Source: a virus. From it: a stretch of 23,032 nt of DNA. Shown here piece after piece: positions 1-7,723 of this stretch. Position numbers and translations under genes: made by a program. The DNA lies in the IMG/VR virus record IMGVR_UViG_3300042568_000223, positions 1 through 23,032 of that record; one strand, written 5' to 3'. The notes beneath the pieces were generated by a model. That model worked only from the letters and a program-made list of their open reading frames with translations. It made no database searches and was not told the origin of the DNA. How positions within the stretch are numbered: the first letter of the stretch is position 1; each line of letters begins with the position of its first letter.

Positions 1-7
1 AGAAAAA

Positions 8-3000
8 ATGAATGTTGCAAACGCCTCATTTGATCTTATAGAATTATCTCCAAGACTTTCGGTTAACCTATCTAATCAAACAAAGTCTTTCTCTATTACA
101 AAGAGTGCATCTGATCTTGGGATTAGCGGAATGCCAGTTGGACAACTTTTAGCATCTACAGGATCCCTCACTATTTTTGACATTGATGATGCCTTTAACC
201 TAAACAATACAAAGAGCATTGTCCACAACTACCTAACAAGAAATATTCAGTTTAAATTTTATGAAGTTATTGTTGATGTAGCAGGGTATGATTATTACAT
301 ACCAATTAAAACCTTATACTCAGAAGGATTTCCAAAGATAGATCATAATAGCAAAAAGGTGTCTTTAGAACTTAGAGATATGTTCTTTAGGTTTGAATCT
401 ATGACTGCTCCGCAGATGTTGACAACAAATACATCAGTTAGTTCTGCCGTATCTCTTCTTCTAGACTCAGTTGGGTTTTCAAACTACGCATTTAAAAGAT
501 TGCCGAACGAGCCAGAACTAATCATTCCATATTTCTTTATCCCACCAAATAAGACTGTGGCTGAGGTATTGCAGGATCTTGCAATATCTACACAAACAGC
601 AATGTTTTTTGATGAGTATAATAATTTTGTTATGATGAGCAGAAACTATATCATGCCATCATTAAATGATAGAGCAACAGATATTGGAGTGTATGGCGTA
701 GATGATCAGGCAGATACTGGGGTATTGGAAAATGAAACCACTAGATCTGTTCTATCAAATATTATCGGCGTGGCATCTCATGACAACTCCGTATATAATG
801 GCGGAACAATCACATACGATGTAAGGTATATACAGAGATCGGTTGGATCCATAAAGCAAGCAAGTATGATAGATAACGATAAGGTTTGGGTATATAAGCC
901 TGTGCTTCTTTGGGAAGTTAGTGGTAGCGAAAATACAAAATCAATTAACCAAGAGGTAGGCGCTCAGTCTAGTTATGTATTAAGTGCAATCCCAATGAAC
1001 TCATCATTGTCTGACGCTGTTCCAACAGTATCGAACCATGTTGTTATAAATAACGTTATTGATTTAGGAGAGGGGGTCTACTGGATCCCAAGATATAATG
1101 GATATTTTTATGCAAATGGGGAGATTATAAAATTTGATGCAGTAGAGTATAATGTTGCTGGTGTTGGTAACGTATGGATTAACGGTGTAGAAGAATATCA
1201 AAACTACTTCTCAAAACTTCCTTTTAATGGAAAGATCTACCCAACTGGATTAGTCAGAATATATTCAGAACCCAACTACGAAACAATTAATGGAACTACA
1301 CGACTTACTAACGGATCTGTAGCAAAACATGGTCGTGGTCAGTTTAACACAAAGATAGTATCTCACGATGCTGGAATAAACGAATACTGGACCAACGATA
1401 ATAATGTTAGAGGTTGTGTCATGGACTCAGACTTACTATTCAATTCTGTAAAAGTTACTGCTGATGGAAAGGATTACCAGACAGCAAAAACATCGGGACT
1501 TACAACTTTAAAGGAGTTCACATTTGATTTAGAAGATGGCCCTGCTGGAATAAGTTTAGACACTGCAAAAAAGTCTTCACGTAATGGTATTATTAAAAAC
1601 TTCTTATCTTCTTCTTATAAAAATGAAAATGATGTAAAGTCTTTGCTATCAACACAAAGTGGAACAATTCAGTCTTCCGCACTTGTATTTAACGGTCCAA
1701 CCTTTAATACTGCTGAAACATCTGCAAACTATGTTTCATATGTTTACAAAAAACTAACAGATAGTTATAAGAGTTTTGGAACAAGGATGAGAATTGTTGG
1801 TAAAATTGAATCAAACAAGGATAAAACTCAAAGCATGGTTGGAGGAAGTCAATACTATACCGTTACGGGGCTAACCCCAGATACCGATATTTATGTTACT
1901 GGAGGCTCTGGCGGAATTGCTGTATTGCTAAATCCAGAAACAAACAACGGATATTACTTTGAAATCGGAGCACTTAGCACATACAAGGTTGACTCAACTA
2001 ATACAAATGTAAACAATATATTCTTTTATAAAATTGCAAAAGAAGTTGGATCTTCAAATTCAGATAAGGCCATCCCAATTAAGTTGTGGGAAGGCTTAAC
2101 AAATATAGTTGTTGATGATGGAAGATTTACTGGTCAATATAGAATGGTTGCGGAACAAACTCCAACAGTCTATGACTTAAATGTTGAGTATGAAAAAACT
2201 TCTAGCGGATTAAGGTTTTATCTATTTATAAACGGAAACCAAGTTGCAGTAGTTGACGACACAAGCCCACTGCCAGTATACTCAAATATGGCACTTTTTG
2301 TCAGGGGATCTGCAAAGTGTATGTTTGAGCACATATATGCTATTACAAATAACTATACACAAAATACTGCCTATTCTATAGATACACCAGTAAATAAGAT
2401 TTATGCAGATAAGGAGATAGATACCAATGCTGCATTCTCTAAGTATGCTATGTCTGGAGTTGTTCAAGGGACATACTTATCAGGTATAAGTCCATACCAG
2501 CCACCAGAGCACAGAATGTATTTTGATGAATTTGGAACAATCATGAGAGAGGCAGCGCTATTTGATGTTAAGTATGACAAGGCTTGGCCAGCACTTTTTG
2601 CAAAGATGTCGCCTACTTTTAATAGGCTAAAGGGATACACTGTATCTGGTTTCCGTGCAGGGTCCTATGGTGCAGAGTTTATGGTTTTTAATGCTACAGA
2701 TACTGCACTTAGTTTAGACGAAACAACTGGAAACTATCTTAGGATTCAAGGAATTACATTTACTCAAAATTCTCAAAACGATTTAACTGTAGATTCTTAT
2801 TTTTCTAAAAATAGCGACTTTTCAAATCCAGAACTTTCTGGAACAACAGTTCTTGTTTCTCCAGAAAAAACCAAACAAGAGTATCAAGACATTAAAATAA
2901 GCAGAATGACACATGGTAAAAAAGAATTCTCATTAAACGTTCCATATATACAGACGCAGGATGATGCTAATAGTTTAATGGGCTGGATGATTAAAAAAAT

Positions 3001-3202
3001 TATGAAGCCTAGACAGTCCATTGGCTTACAGATTTTTGCAAACCCAATGATTCAACTTGGAGATATTGTAGAGGTATCATACGTTAAAGACAATATTGAT
3101 ATTTTAGGATCACTTGATAAAAGGTTTGTAGTATACAATATAGAATATAGCAAAGATGAGTCAGGCCCATCAATGTCGCTATACGTTAGTGAGGTATTGT
3201 AA
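8..3202 (+). CDS. Tail hub / minor tail protein with central LamG-like domain
   Basis: Probable tail-tip (baseplate hub or minor tail) protein of 1064 residues. The N-terminal ~215 residues are beta-rich and include a segment of the type seen in gp27-like hub proteins (about 140-213: a helix, then PPNKTVAEVLQDLA and an aromatic strand pair). The C-terminal ~105 residues (about 960-1064, with LGDIVEVSY and a final VVYNIEYS strand) also look hub-like. Residues about 555-775 resemble a LamG/concanavalin-type jelly roll (YYFEIGAL, LRFYLFINGNQVAVVDD, MALFVRG), which in other tail proteins is often a glycan-binding module. The frame is open upstream to the window edge, so the ATG at 8 may be internal, although AGAAAAA just before it could serve as a weak ribosome site. 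The stop overlaps the next ATG (TAATG). The tail role is fairly secure; the domain names come from reading by eye. Confidence 0.7.
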   Translation: MNVANASFDLIELSPRLSVNLSNQTKSFSITKSASDLGISGMPVGQLLASTGSLTIFDIDDAFNLNNTKSIVHNYLTRNIQFKFYEVIVDVAGYDYYIPIKTLYSEGFPKIDHNSKKVSLELRDMFFRFESMTAPQMLTTNTSVSSAVSLLLDSVGFSNYAFKRLPNEPELIIPYFFIPPNKTVAEVLQDLAISTQTAMFFDEYNNFVMMSRNYIMPSLNDRATDIGVYGVDDQADTGVLENETTRSVLSNIIGVASHDNSVYNGGTITYDVRYIQRSVGSIKQASMIDNDKVWVYKPVLLWEVSGSENTKSINQEVGAQSSYVLSAIPMNSSLSDAVPTVSNHVVINNVIDLGEGVYWIPRYNGYFYANGEIIKFDAVEYNVAGVGNVWINGVEEYQNYFSKLPFNGKIYPTGLVRIYSEPNYETINGTTRLTNGSVAKHGRGQFNTKIVSHDAGINEYWTNDNNVRGCVMDSDLLFNSVKVTADGKDYQTAKTSGLTTLKEFTFDLEDGPAGISLDTAKKSSRNGIIKNFLSSSYKNENDVKSLLSTQSGTIQSSALVFNGPTFNTAETSANYVSYVYKKLTDSYKSFGTRMRIVGKIESNKDKTQSMVGGSQYYTVTGLTPDTDIYVTGGSGGIAVLLNPETNNGYYFEIGALSTYKVDSTNTNVNNIFFYKIAKEVGSSNSDKAIPIKLWEGLTNIVVDDGRFTGQYRMVAEQTPTVYDLNVEYEKTSSGLRFYLFINGNQVAVVDDTSPLPVYSNMALFVRGSAKCMFEHIYAITNNYTQNTAYSIDTPVNKIYADKEIDTNAAFSKYAMSGVVQGTYLSGISPYQPPEHRMYFDEFGTIMREAALFDVKYDKAWPALFAKMSPTFNRLKGYTVSGFRAGSYGAEFMVFNATDTALSLDETTGNYLRIQGITFTQNSQNDLTVDSYFSKNSDFSNPELSGTTVLVSPEKTKQEYQDIKISRMTHGKKEFSLNVPYIQTQDDANSLMGWMIKKIMKPRQSIGLQIFANPMIQLGDIVEVSYVKDNIDILGSLDKRFVVYNIEYSKDESGPSMSLYVSEVL

Positions 3203-3693
3203 TGGTTGAAGCAACACCCAATTTGCCAGTCCCACCTCTTACTACGCCTCCAGAAATGCCAGTAAAAGTTGCAACACCAGACCTCCTAATATTTAGAGAC
3301 GAAGTTTTGCCTATTGAAATAATGACAGATTTAATTTTTGAAGATATTGGTGGACAAGAGTTAATCAATATAGCAAGAAGCGATATACTAAATGGAATTG
3401 ACATTTTGTATAATCCAATTAAGAATATCTCAAGTTTATATTTGCAGTATAACCCAAACAACATTTTAGCGCTACAAGGAATCTCTGAGGCATACTTTAG
3501 TCAGTTTGCAATTAATTTTGGATCCAGAGTCCCATCAACTGGAACGGGCCCAAACAGTTCTATCGTATATCTAGATGAAGAAGGTAACTTGATTATAGAA
3601 TTGGTAAATATGAAAGATTCAGAATCTGTAGAAGTCCAGATTCAGGTAAATGGATCTAAGTTTAGTGATACAATATATGAGGTGAATGAATAA
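3202..3693 (+). CDS. Probable tail-associated protein, unknown function
   Basis: A 163-residue protein I do not recognise. The first ~30 residues are rich in proline, threonine and valine (PNLPVPPLTTPPEMP), which suggests an extended linker or collar segment. The rest alternates short strands and helices and ends in a beta-rich region (about 120-160: SIVYLDEEGNLIIELVN, VEVQIQVNGS). It has no signal peptide, membrane segment or cysteine motif. It is coupled to both neighbours by TAATG overlaps (ATG 3202 and ATG 3693), so it is almost certainly made with the tail proteins. A virion structural role is inferred from position only. Confidence 0.6.
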   Translation: MVEATPNLPVPPLTTPPEMPVKVATPDLLIFRDEVLPIEIMTDLIFEDIGGQELINIARSDILNGIDILYNPIKNISSLYLQYNPNNILALQGISEAYFSQFAINFGSRVPSTGTGPNSSIVYLDEEGNLIIELVNMKDSESVEVQIQVNGSKFSDTIYEVNE

Positions 3694-4928
3694 TGATAAC
3701 TAATACTGGTAAAAATATTTTAGGTAAATACCTAATTGGGCAGGCTCCATCTTATGCTTCTTATATAGCCATCGGCTGTGGACCCCAACCAAAGGCCTCA
3801 GACCACGTTTTTAGCCCTTCAGAGAGGGAAGACTACCAGAACAGAACATCCCTAGAGTTTGAGATGGACAGGTGGCAAATTACTTCTCGTGGATATATTA
3901 CAGAAAATCAAATAATTACTGTAGACGGTGTCGAGGTAGTTGTTCCAGTATCGAAGATAGTTTTTACCACAGAAATACCTTCAGATCCAAGATATGAAAT
4001 CACAGAGGTTGGTGTATTTTCAGCAGGGGCAAACCCAGCAGCAGGCGCATTCGATAGTAAAATGCTTTATTCATTTACAACATCAGAAACATGGGAGTAT
4101 CACAACTCTGAGGGCAAAGAGGATATCCCGCTGATTGAGACTCCACTAGACTATAACTCAGATACTGACAATAAGGACAATGTAATCCTTGGAGAATACA
4201 ATATTTTAAGTGAAACTGTTCCTCAGTTCTGTCCAGTGTTTAGGGCATATGCTGATGATAGAGTGTTTAATGATGAAGACAGACTTGCCAGATACGAAAG
4301 GCCAAGATTTTTAAATGATGCAATGATGATTGTTGGAAACTTATCAAATCTAAGTGTTGGTAGCGATGGAAGAATTGTTGTGAATGAAACTACTCCTGGT
4401 GGACACATTCACAATATAGATCCATCTTTTAATCTAACCAAAAACTCCCCATTAGATGAGATTAAATTAGCCTTTTCAGTTGTTAATAAAAATCCAACAA
4501 ATGATGAGTTTCCAGACCAAGTTATTCTTATGGCTGAATTTTCTAATTCTGATACTCAGGATCAAGGAGAATGGTCTAGAATGGAAATCATTATGAATAA
4601 TGGAACAGATCCAGGAGAATATGATTTTACACAAAACAGATATTTTTCAATTTCTAAAAAGTTAAGCGAGTTGCACTCTAGCATTGGTGCAAACTGGGGA
4701 GACGTTTCTATTGTAAAGATATATGGATGCACAAAAAAGAATGGCCTGCTATCGGATAACTTCTATATATCTTTGGATGCAATGAGATTAGAAAATGTTA
4801 CAAGTTTTAATCCACTATATGGACTCAGTGGATATTCAGTTATTAGTAACATTGGGTCTCAGCCAATAACAAAAGAAAAGGGAACCACTTCATATCTAGA
4901 ATTTAGATTTGCTGTGGATGTTGTTTGA
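3693..4928 (+). CDS. Probable tail fibre / tail-tip structural protein
   Basis: 411 residues. The N-terminal ~120 residues (TNTGKNILGKYLIGQAPSYA, then YIAIGCG, and ITEVGVFSAG) match the style of N-terminal attachment domains in many phage tail-fibre and tail-collar proteins: a short helix, an IGIG/IAIGCG turn, then a 'YEITEVGVF' strand. The C-terminal half (about 240-410) is a beta-rich module with alternating polar and aromatic strands (VILMAEFSNSD, WSRMEIIMNNG, VSIVKIYGC, LEFRFAVDVV) that could be a jelly-roll adhesion domain. It sits in the tail module, with its start overlapping the upstream stop (TAATG) and its stop overlapping the next start (TGATG). A host-recognition role is plausible but inferred. 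Confidence 0.6.
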   Translation: MITNTGKNILGKYLIGQAPSYASYIAIGCGPQPKASDHVFSPSEREDYQNRTSLEFEMDRWQITSRGYITENQIITVDGVEVVVPVSKIVFTTEIPSDPRYEITEVGVFSAGANPAAGAFDSKMLYSFTTSETWEYHNSEGKEDIPLIETPLDYNSDTDNKDNVILGEYNILSETVPQFCPVFRAYADDRVFNDEDRLARYERPRFLNDAMMIVGNLSNLSVGSDGRIVVNETTPGGHIHNIDPSFNLTKNSPLDEIKLAFSVVNKNPTNDEFPDQVILMAEFSNSDTQDQGEWSRMEIIMNNGTDPGEYDFTQNRYFSISKKLSELHSSIGANWGDVSIVKIYGCTKKNGLLSDNFYISLDAMRLENVTSFNPLYGLSGYSVISNIGSQPITKEKGTTSYLEFRFAVDVV

Positions 4929-5359
4929 TGGCTGAGGTTATTAAAAGGGTTAAGATATTAAAAAAGGATCTTCCTTTTAGAAATTCAACAACAAACTCTT
5001 ATAACATTAGGTATAGGATTGTTGAAGAAGAGGGAAATAAGAGTAGCCACTGGTCTCCAATATACAATATCTACATACCTAAAGAAAATATTGTAGACGC
5101 AGTATTATCATTTGATCCGTCCACAAAGGTATTTAATTTAGTTTGGCAGCCAGATGAGTCAGATATCTCATTTGATGTTTATATAAGTTATGATAATAAA
5201 CAAACTTGGCAATATATAAATACTGCCTATTCTCCATATTATTCTGGAATAGTAAAACCCACAGCAACAAATTTTGCGGTATGGGTTCAAAAAACTACTT
5301 ATCCAAAATTAGAGTCAGAAAGGGCAAGACTATACGTGTCTGGAATACAGACACTGTAA
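4928..5359 (+). CDS. Fibronectin-III-like small tail protein
   Basis: A 143-residue protein from the ATG at 4928, which overlaps the previous stop as TGATG. A TTG three bases upstream would only add one Met, and the overlapping ATG is the better choice. The sequence resembles one or two Ig/fibronectin-type-III-like beta sandwiches: NSYNIRYRIVEEEGNKSSHW with a following Pro, then VFNLVWQPDESDISFDVYIS and a final AVWVQKTTYP strand. Such modules are common ornaments on tail and capsid proteins, where they give weak surface or carbohydrate contact. It lies in the tail module and is followed within 15 bases by the next tail gene. The fold call is moderate and the function is inferred. Confidence 0.55.
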   Translation: MAEVIKRVKILKKDLPFRNSTTNSYNIRYRIVEEEGNKSSHWSPIYNIYIPKENIVDAVLSFDPSTKVFNLVWQPDESDISFDVYISYDNKQTWQYINTAYSPYYSGIVKPTATNFAVWVQKTTYPKLESERARLYVSGIQTL

Positions 5360-5368
5360 TGGTATAAT
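5358..5368 (+). promoter_or_regulatory. Extended -10 promoter, probably leaderless
   Basis: AATGGTATAAT contains a perfect TATAAT (5363-5368) with an upstream TGG, an extended -10 element. No good -35 hexamer lies 16-18 bases upstream. Transcription would begin about 7 bases after the hexamer, at or next to the ATG at 5374, and there is no Shine-Dalgarno sequence. A leaderless mRNA is therefore the simplest reading. Confidence 0.5.
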
Positions 5369-5373
5369 ATATT

Positions 5374-5817
5374 ATGGCTAAAATTCCACTACCAGAAAGA
5401 GGGCAACCGCTAGACGTTGCCTACATTTATCAATTAGCAAATGCTATTAATGATTTGGCCTCTCAGTCATCATCATCCACATATAAGTATGTAACTGTAG
5501 ATACTAAAGACTTAGGGCCACAATATGTAAAGGTGTCCGAGTCTAGAATTATTGGTGGATATATAGATATCTACAATAATACAAATATTACTGCTAGCGA
5601 AGAAAAGCCATTCTCGTATGACTTTAAGGTAGACTTCAAGTATGCCCCTATTGTAACGGCAACAGTAGTCAACAATGGAGATTCTGACCAAGGAAACGAT
5701 GTATCTGTTGTAATTAAAAGAGTTACAACAAGCAAGGTTGAGGGCATTGTAAGATTTAATAAGACTGGAAAGATGTCTGTTGGATTAAACATAATCGTAG
5801 TTGGTATACCTAACTAA
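5374..5817 (+). CDS. Small tail protein with lectin-like C-terminal half
   Basis: 147 residues. The first ~40 residues form a helix (LDVAYIYQLANAINDLASQS) followed by a Ser-rich linker. The rest is a beta sandwich with the pattern of H-type-lectin-like or tail-collar modules (FSYDFKVDFKYAPIVTATVV, SVVIKRVTTSKVEGIVRF, VGLNIIVVGI): 'YAPIVTATV' followed by two strands, ending in a hydrophobic strand. It may be a short fibre or receptor-contact protein. There is no Shine-Dalgarno sequence before the ATG; instead a TATAAT ends 5 bases upstream, so a leaderless transcript is possible alongside read-through from the tail operon. The stop overlaps the next ATG (TAATG). Confidence 0.55.
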   Translation: MAKIPLPERGQPLDVAYIYQLANAINDLASQSSSSTYKYVTVDTKDLGPQYVKVSESRIIGGYIDIYNNTNITASEEKPFSYDFKVDFKYAPIVTATVVNNGDSDQGNDVSVVIKRVTTSKVEGIVRFNKTGKMSVGLNIIVVGIPN

Positions 5818-6008
5818 TGTTAAAGTGCATAAAGTGTCGTGGAAGAATGTTTGTTGATAGAACTCATAGTTCTGCTATACATCTAGAAACATACTGTATG
5901 TCTTGTGGATATAGAAAATTTTTTAATCCACCTGTAGATTCTGAAGAGGGAAGATGGCTACTAAAAAAGGAACAATTGAGAGCGAAGGTTACAATCTCGC
6001 CCCTATAA
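5817..6008 (+). CDS. Small zinc-ribbon protein
   Basis: 63 residues with two CxxC pairs, Cys4/Cys7 and Cys27/Cys30, separated by a 19-residue beta hairpin. This is the signature of a zinc ribbon (knuckle CIKC, then CMSC-GYRKFF). The C-terminal ~25 residues are charged (EEGRWLLKKEQLRAK) and lie within a 55-base overlap with the next gene. The partner is unknown; such proteins often bind nucleic acid or RNA polymerase. The TAATG overlap with the tail gene upstream suggests co-translation, yet its content looks regulatory, so it may mark the boundary between the tail and early regions. Confidence 0.6.
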   Translation: MLKCIKCRGRMFVDRTHSSAIHLETYCMSCGYRKFFNPPVDSEEGRWLLKKEQLRAKVTISPL

Positions 6009-6499
6009 TTCCTGGCAATAAAAAAGTCTGGTTTTTAAATGGGGACCTAGTTCGTTTGCATCATCTCAATAAGTCTAATGGGATCATGTCGGTTTACAAT
6101 ATCACAAAAGATCAGATTGAAAGTTGTTTAGTTTCTGATTTTAAAAATAAAAGAGAGCGAGCCTATACTGTAGGTCAGACTGCTGATTTAGTTAATCGTC
6201 ATAAAAAGTATATGCCATCACTAATGAAACGAGGAGTCATTCCATTTCCAACGGGATCTCAAAAAGGTGGAGCAAGAGGCTTTCAAGTAAGATCATATTA
6301 TTCAGAATCCCAGGTCCATCAGATTCGTGATATACTTGCTACATACCATATTGGTAGACCAAGAAAAGATAATTTAATAACAAATGATATAACTCCTTCA
6401 CGCCAAGAGTTGACAAGGCGAATGGGAGACGGTATACTTACATATACGAGAACAGAAGATGGTAGATTTATTCCAGTGTGGAGTGAATCAATCAAATAG
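5954..6499 (+). CDS. MerR-like winged-helix DNA-binding protein
   Basis: 181 residues. Residues about 68-125 look like a MerR-family winged helix: YTVGQTADLVNRHKKYMPSL is the helix-turn-helix, GVIPFP follows, a Gly/Arg-rich wing (KGGARGFQVRSYY) comes next, and then SESQVHQIRDILA as the following helix. The rest has no ligand-binding domain I recognise. A regulatory or excisionase-like role is inferred. The start has a reasonable ribosome site (GAAGAGGGAAG before ATG 5954) inside the upstream gene. Its 3' end contains a near-consensus promoter (6410-6438), so this protein or its neighbourhood may help control the downstream operon. It could equally bind DNA for another purpose. Confidence 0.55.
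   Translation: MATKKGTIESEGYNLAPIIPGNKKVWFLNGDLVRLHHLNKSNGIMSVYNITKDQIESCLVSDFKNKRERAYTVGQTADLVNRHKKYMPSLMKRGVIPFPTGSQKGGARGFQVRSYYSESQVHQIRDILATYHIGRPRKDNLITNDITPSRQELTRRMGDGILTYTRTEDGRFIPVWSESIK
6410..6438 (+). promoter_or_regulatory. Near-consensus promoter for the replication operon
   Basis: TTGACA at 6410-6415, a 17-base spacer, then TATACT at 6433-6438: a full -35 match and 5 of 6 at -10. It lies inside the MerR-like gene and would start transcription near 6445, about 70 bases before the first operon gene at 6515, which has a strong Shine-Dalgarno (GGAGGG). This is the most likely start of the early/replication transcript. Confidence 0.6.
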
Positions 6500-6514
6500 T
6501 CCCTTGGAGGGTAA

Positions 6515-6724
6515 ATGGAAAACGATAATACAAAGGTCTCAGTAACTCTGGGATACACGCTCAATCTTGGAAACTTTCAGTCTCTTAGACTTGACCTAGG
6601 AGTAGTAGACTCAAAGCGTGATGGAGAAAATACGGATCAGGCTTTTGAGCGTGTCTACAAGTTTGTTGAAGACAAACTAACTGCTAAAATTGTAGAAGCA
6701 CAAGCGGAGGCTGACGAAAAGTAA
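6515..6724 (+). CDS. Conserved-looking small protein, unknown
   Basis: 69 residues, first gene after the promoter at 6410-6438, with a strong ribosome site (TTGGAGGG, about 6-7 bases before ATG 6515). The N-terminal half forms two amphipathic strands (VSVTLGYTLNLGNFQSLRL) and the C-terminal half is an acidic helix (DQAFERVYKFVEDKLTAKIV). I do not recognise the family. The strand-strand-helix layout and its place at the head of a replication operon suggest a small accessory factor. The stop overlaps the next ATG (TAATG), so the two are translationally coupled. Confidence 0.6.
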   Translation: MENDNTKVSVTLGYTLNLGNFQSLRLDLGVVDSKRDGENTDQAFERVYKFVEDKLTAKIVEAQAEADEK

Positions 6725-7032
6725 TGGCCGAACGCAAAGACCGAATGGCTTTGCTTTCACGCTACAGCAAACACCATACTGCAAAGTATGAGCAAAAGCC
6801 ATCACTTAATTTAAATGTTGAACAATGGGCGTCTGACGCTCTCATTGAATCTTATGGAATAAGCAAGTGCTACGACTTATTGGAGTATTACTTTTCTGTT
6901 TCTCAATCTCCGTCTTGGAACTATTTTGCATACAATGCTGAAAAGATATTGCAGGCAAGGCTTGATAAAGAGCAAGATGATAAAGACAGATCAGAGAGGC
7001 GCAAAAAGGCTAAGGAATGGTTGAATGGATAA
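6724..7032 (+). CDS. Small helical protein, unknown; possible replication accessory
   Basis: 102 residues, mostly helical, with a basic N-terminus (MAERKDRM) and a strongly charged C-terminal helix (KEQDDKDRSERRKKAKEW). The middle has an aromatic block (WASDALIESYG, YDLLEYYFSVSQSPSWNYF). There is no enzyme motif. It overlaps the preceding stop and the next start (ATG 7025 lies 8 bases before its end), so it belongs to the replication transcript. A helicase-loader-like or DNA-binding role is only a guess, made because DnaB follows two genes later. Confidence 0.55.
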   Translation: MAERKDRMALLSRYSKHHTAKYEQKPSLNLNVEQWASDALIESYGISKCYDLLEYYFSVSQSPSWNYFAYNAEKILQARLDKEQDDKDRSERRKKAKEWLNG

Positions 7033-7723
7033 TCTTGTAGTTGCATTTCTTACATGTGGAAGAGAAGAATATCTGGATGATACAATCTCGTCCTGGGAAT
7101 CTTTGTCTAAGATAGATGAGTATGCTCGAATTATATTTGATGATTCTGGTAATGCAGATTACAGAAGTATGCTATCTAAAAAATATCCACAATATAAAGT
7201 TGTTGCGATATCAGATAGTAATCTTGGATTAAACTATGCCTACAATTTTGCTTTTAAGTATTTAAAGCAGTCAGGGTTTGAGTTCACTCTTTGGATTGAA
7301 GATGATCAGAAGTTATTAAAGTCCCTTGACTTAGAAGATATGGTAGATGTATTAAAGAATAACAACCTGTTGCAGTTGTCTACAATTAGAAAGCCTTTCT
7401 TTTATAATGAGTTAGGATATAAAAGTGTTGTAGAATTTTTAGTTAAGACTGGTTGGCCCATTGAACAAAGAGATAAGTTTGTTATTCATTCTGCAATGTG
7501 GGCAAACCATCCAAATATTTTTATGAATAGCATTTTAGAAGTAGAGTATCCAGCAGACCTTGACACAGCAACATCGGAAATGAGATTTGGTAAAAAACTT
7601 TTAAGTTATTTTCCACGCAGAACCTTTGGGTTTTATGGTAATATAGATGATGAACCGCAATCAGAGCACATAGGAAAAAATAGTATGAATACGATCAATT
7701 ATTATTGGGGGGAAGATGAATAA
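7025..7723 (+). CDS. GT-A fold glycosyltransferase-like protein
   Basis: 232 residues with the outline of a family-2-type glycosyltransferase. A nucleotide-binding start (LVVAFLTCGREEYLDDTISS) is followed by FDDSGN (Asp39-Asp40), then SNLGLNYAYNFAF, then a DxD-like metal site in LWIEDDQ (Glu92-Asp93-Asp94). Tryptophan- and aromatic-rich segments follow, and the length is about right for a minimal GT-A enzyme. It would transfer a sugar from a nucleotide-sugar donor; the acceptor (phage DNA, virion protein or host envelope) cannot be read from sequence. It lies within the replication operon just before DnaB, with an 8-base overlap on both sides, which is unusual for an envelope-modifying enzyme and makes DNA modification worth considering. 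Confidence 0.6.
   Translation: MDNLVVAFLTCGREEYLDDTISSWESLSKIDEYARIIFDDSGNADYRSMLSKKYPQYKVVAISDSNLGLNYAYNFAFKYLKQSGFEFTLWIEDDQKLLKSLDLEDMVDVLKNNNLLQLSTIRKPFFYNELGYKSVVEFLVKTGWPIEQRDKFVIHSAMWANHPNIFMNSILEVEYPADLDTATSEMRFGKKLLSYFPRRTFGFYGNIDDEPQSEHIGKNSMNTINYYWGEDE

Noticed and set aside
3399-3416. TTGACA followed by TATAAT near 3400-3416
   Set aside because: The two elements are only 5 bases apart, so they cannot act together as a promoter.
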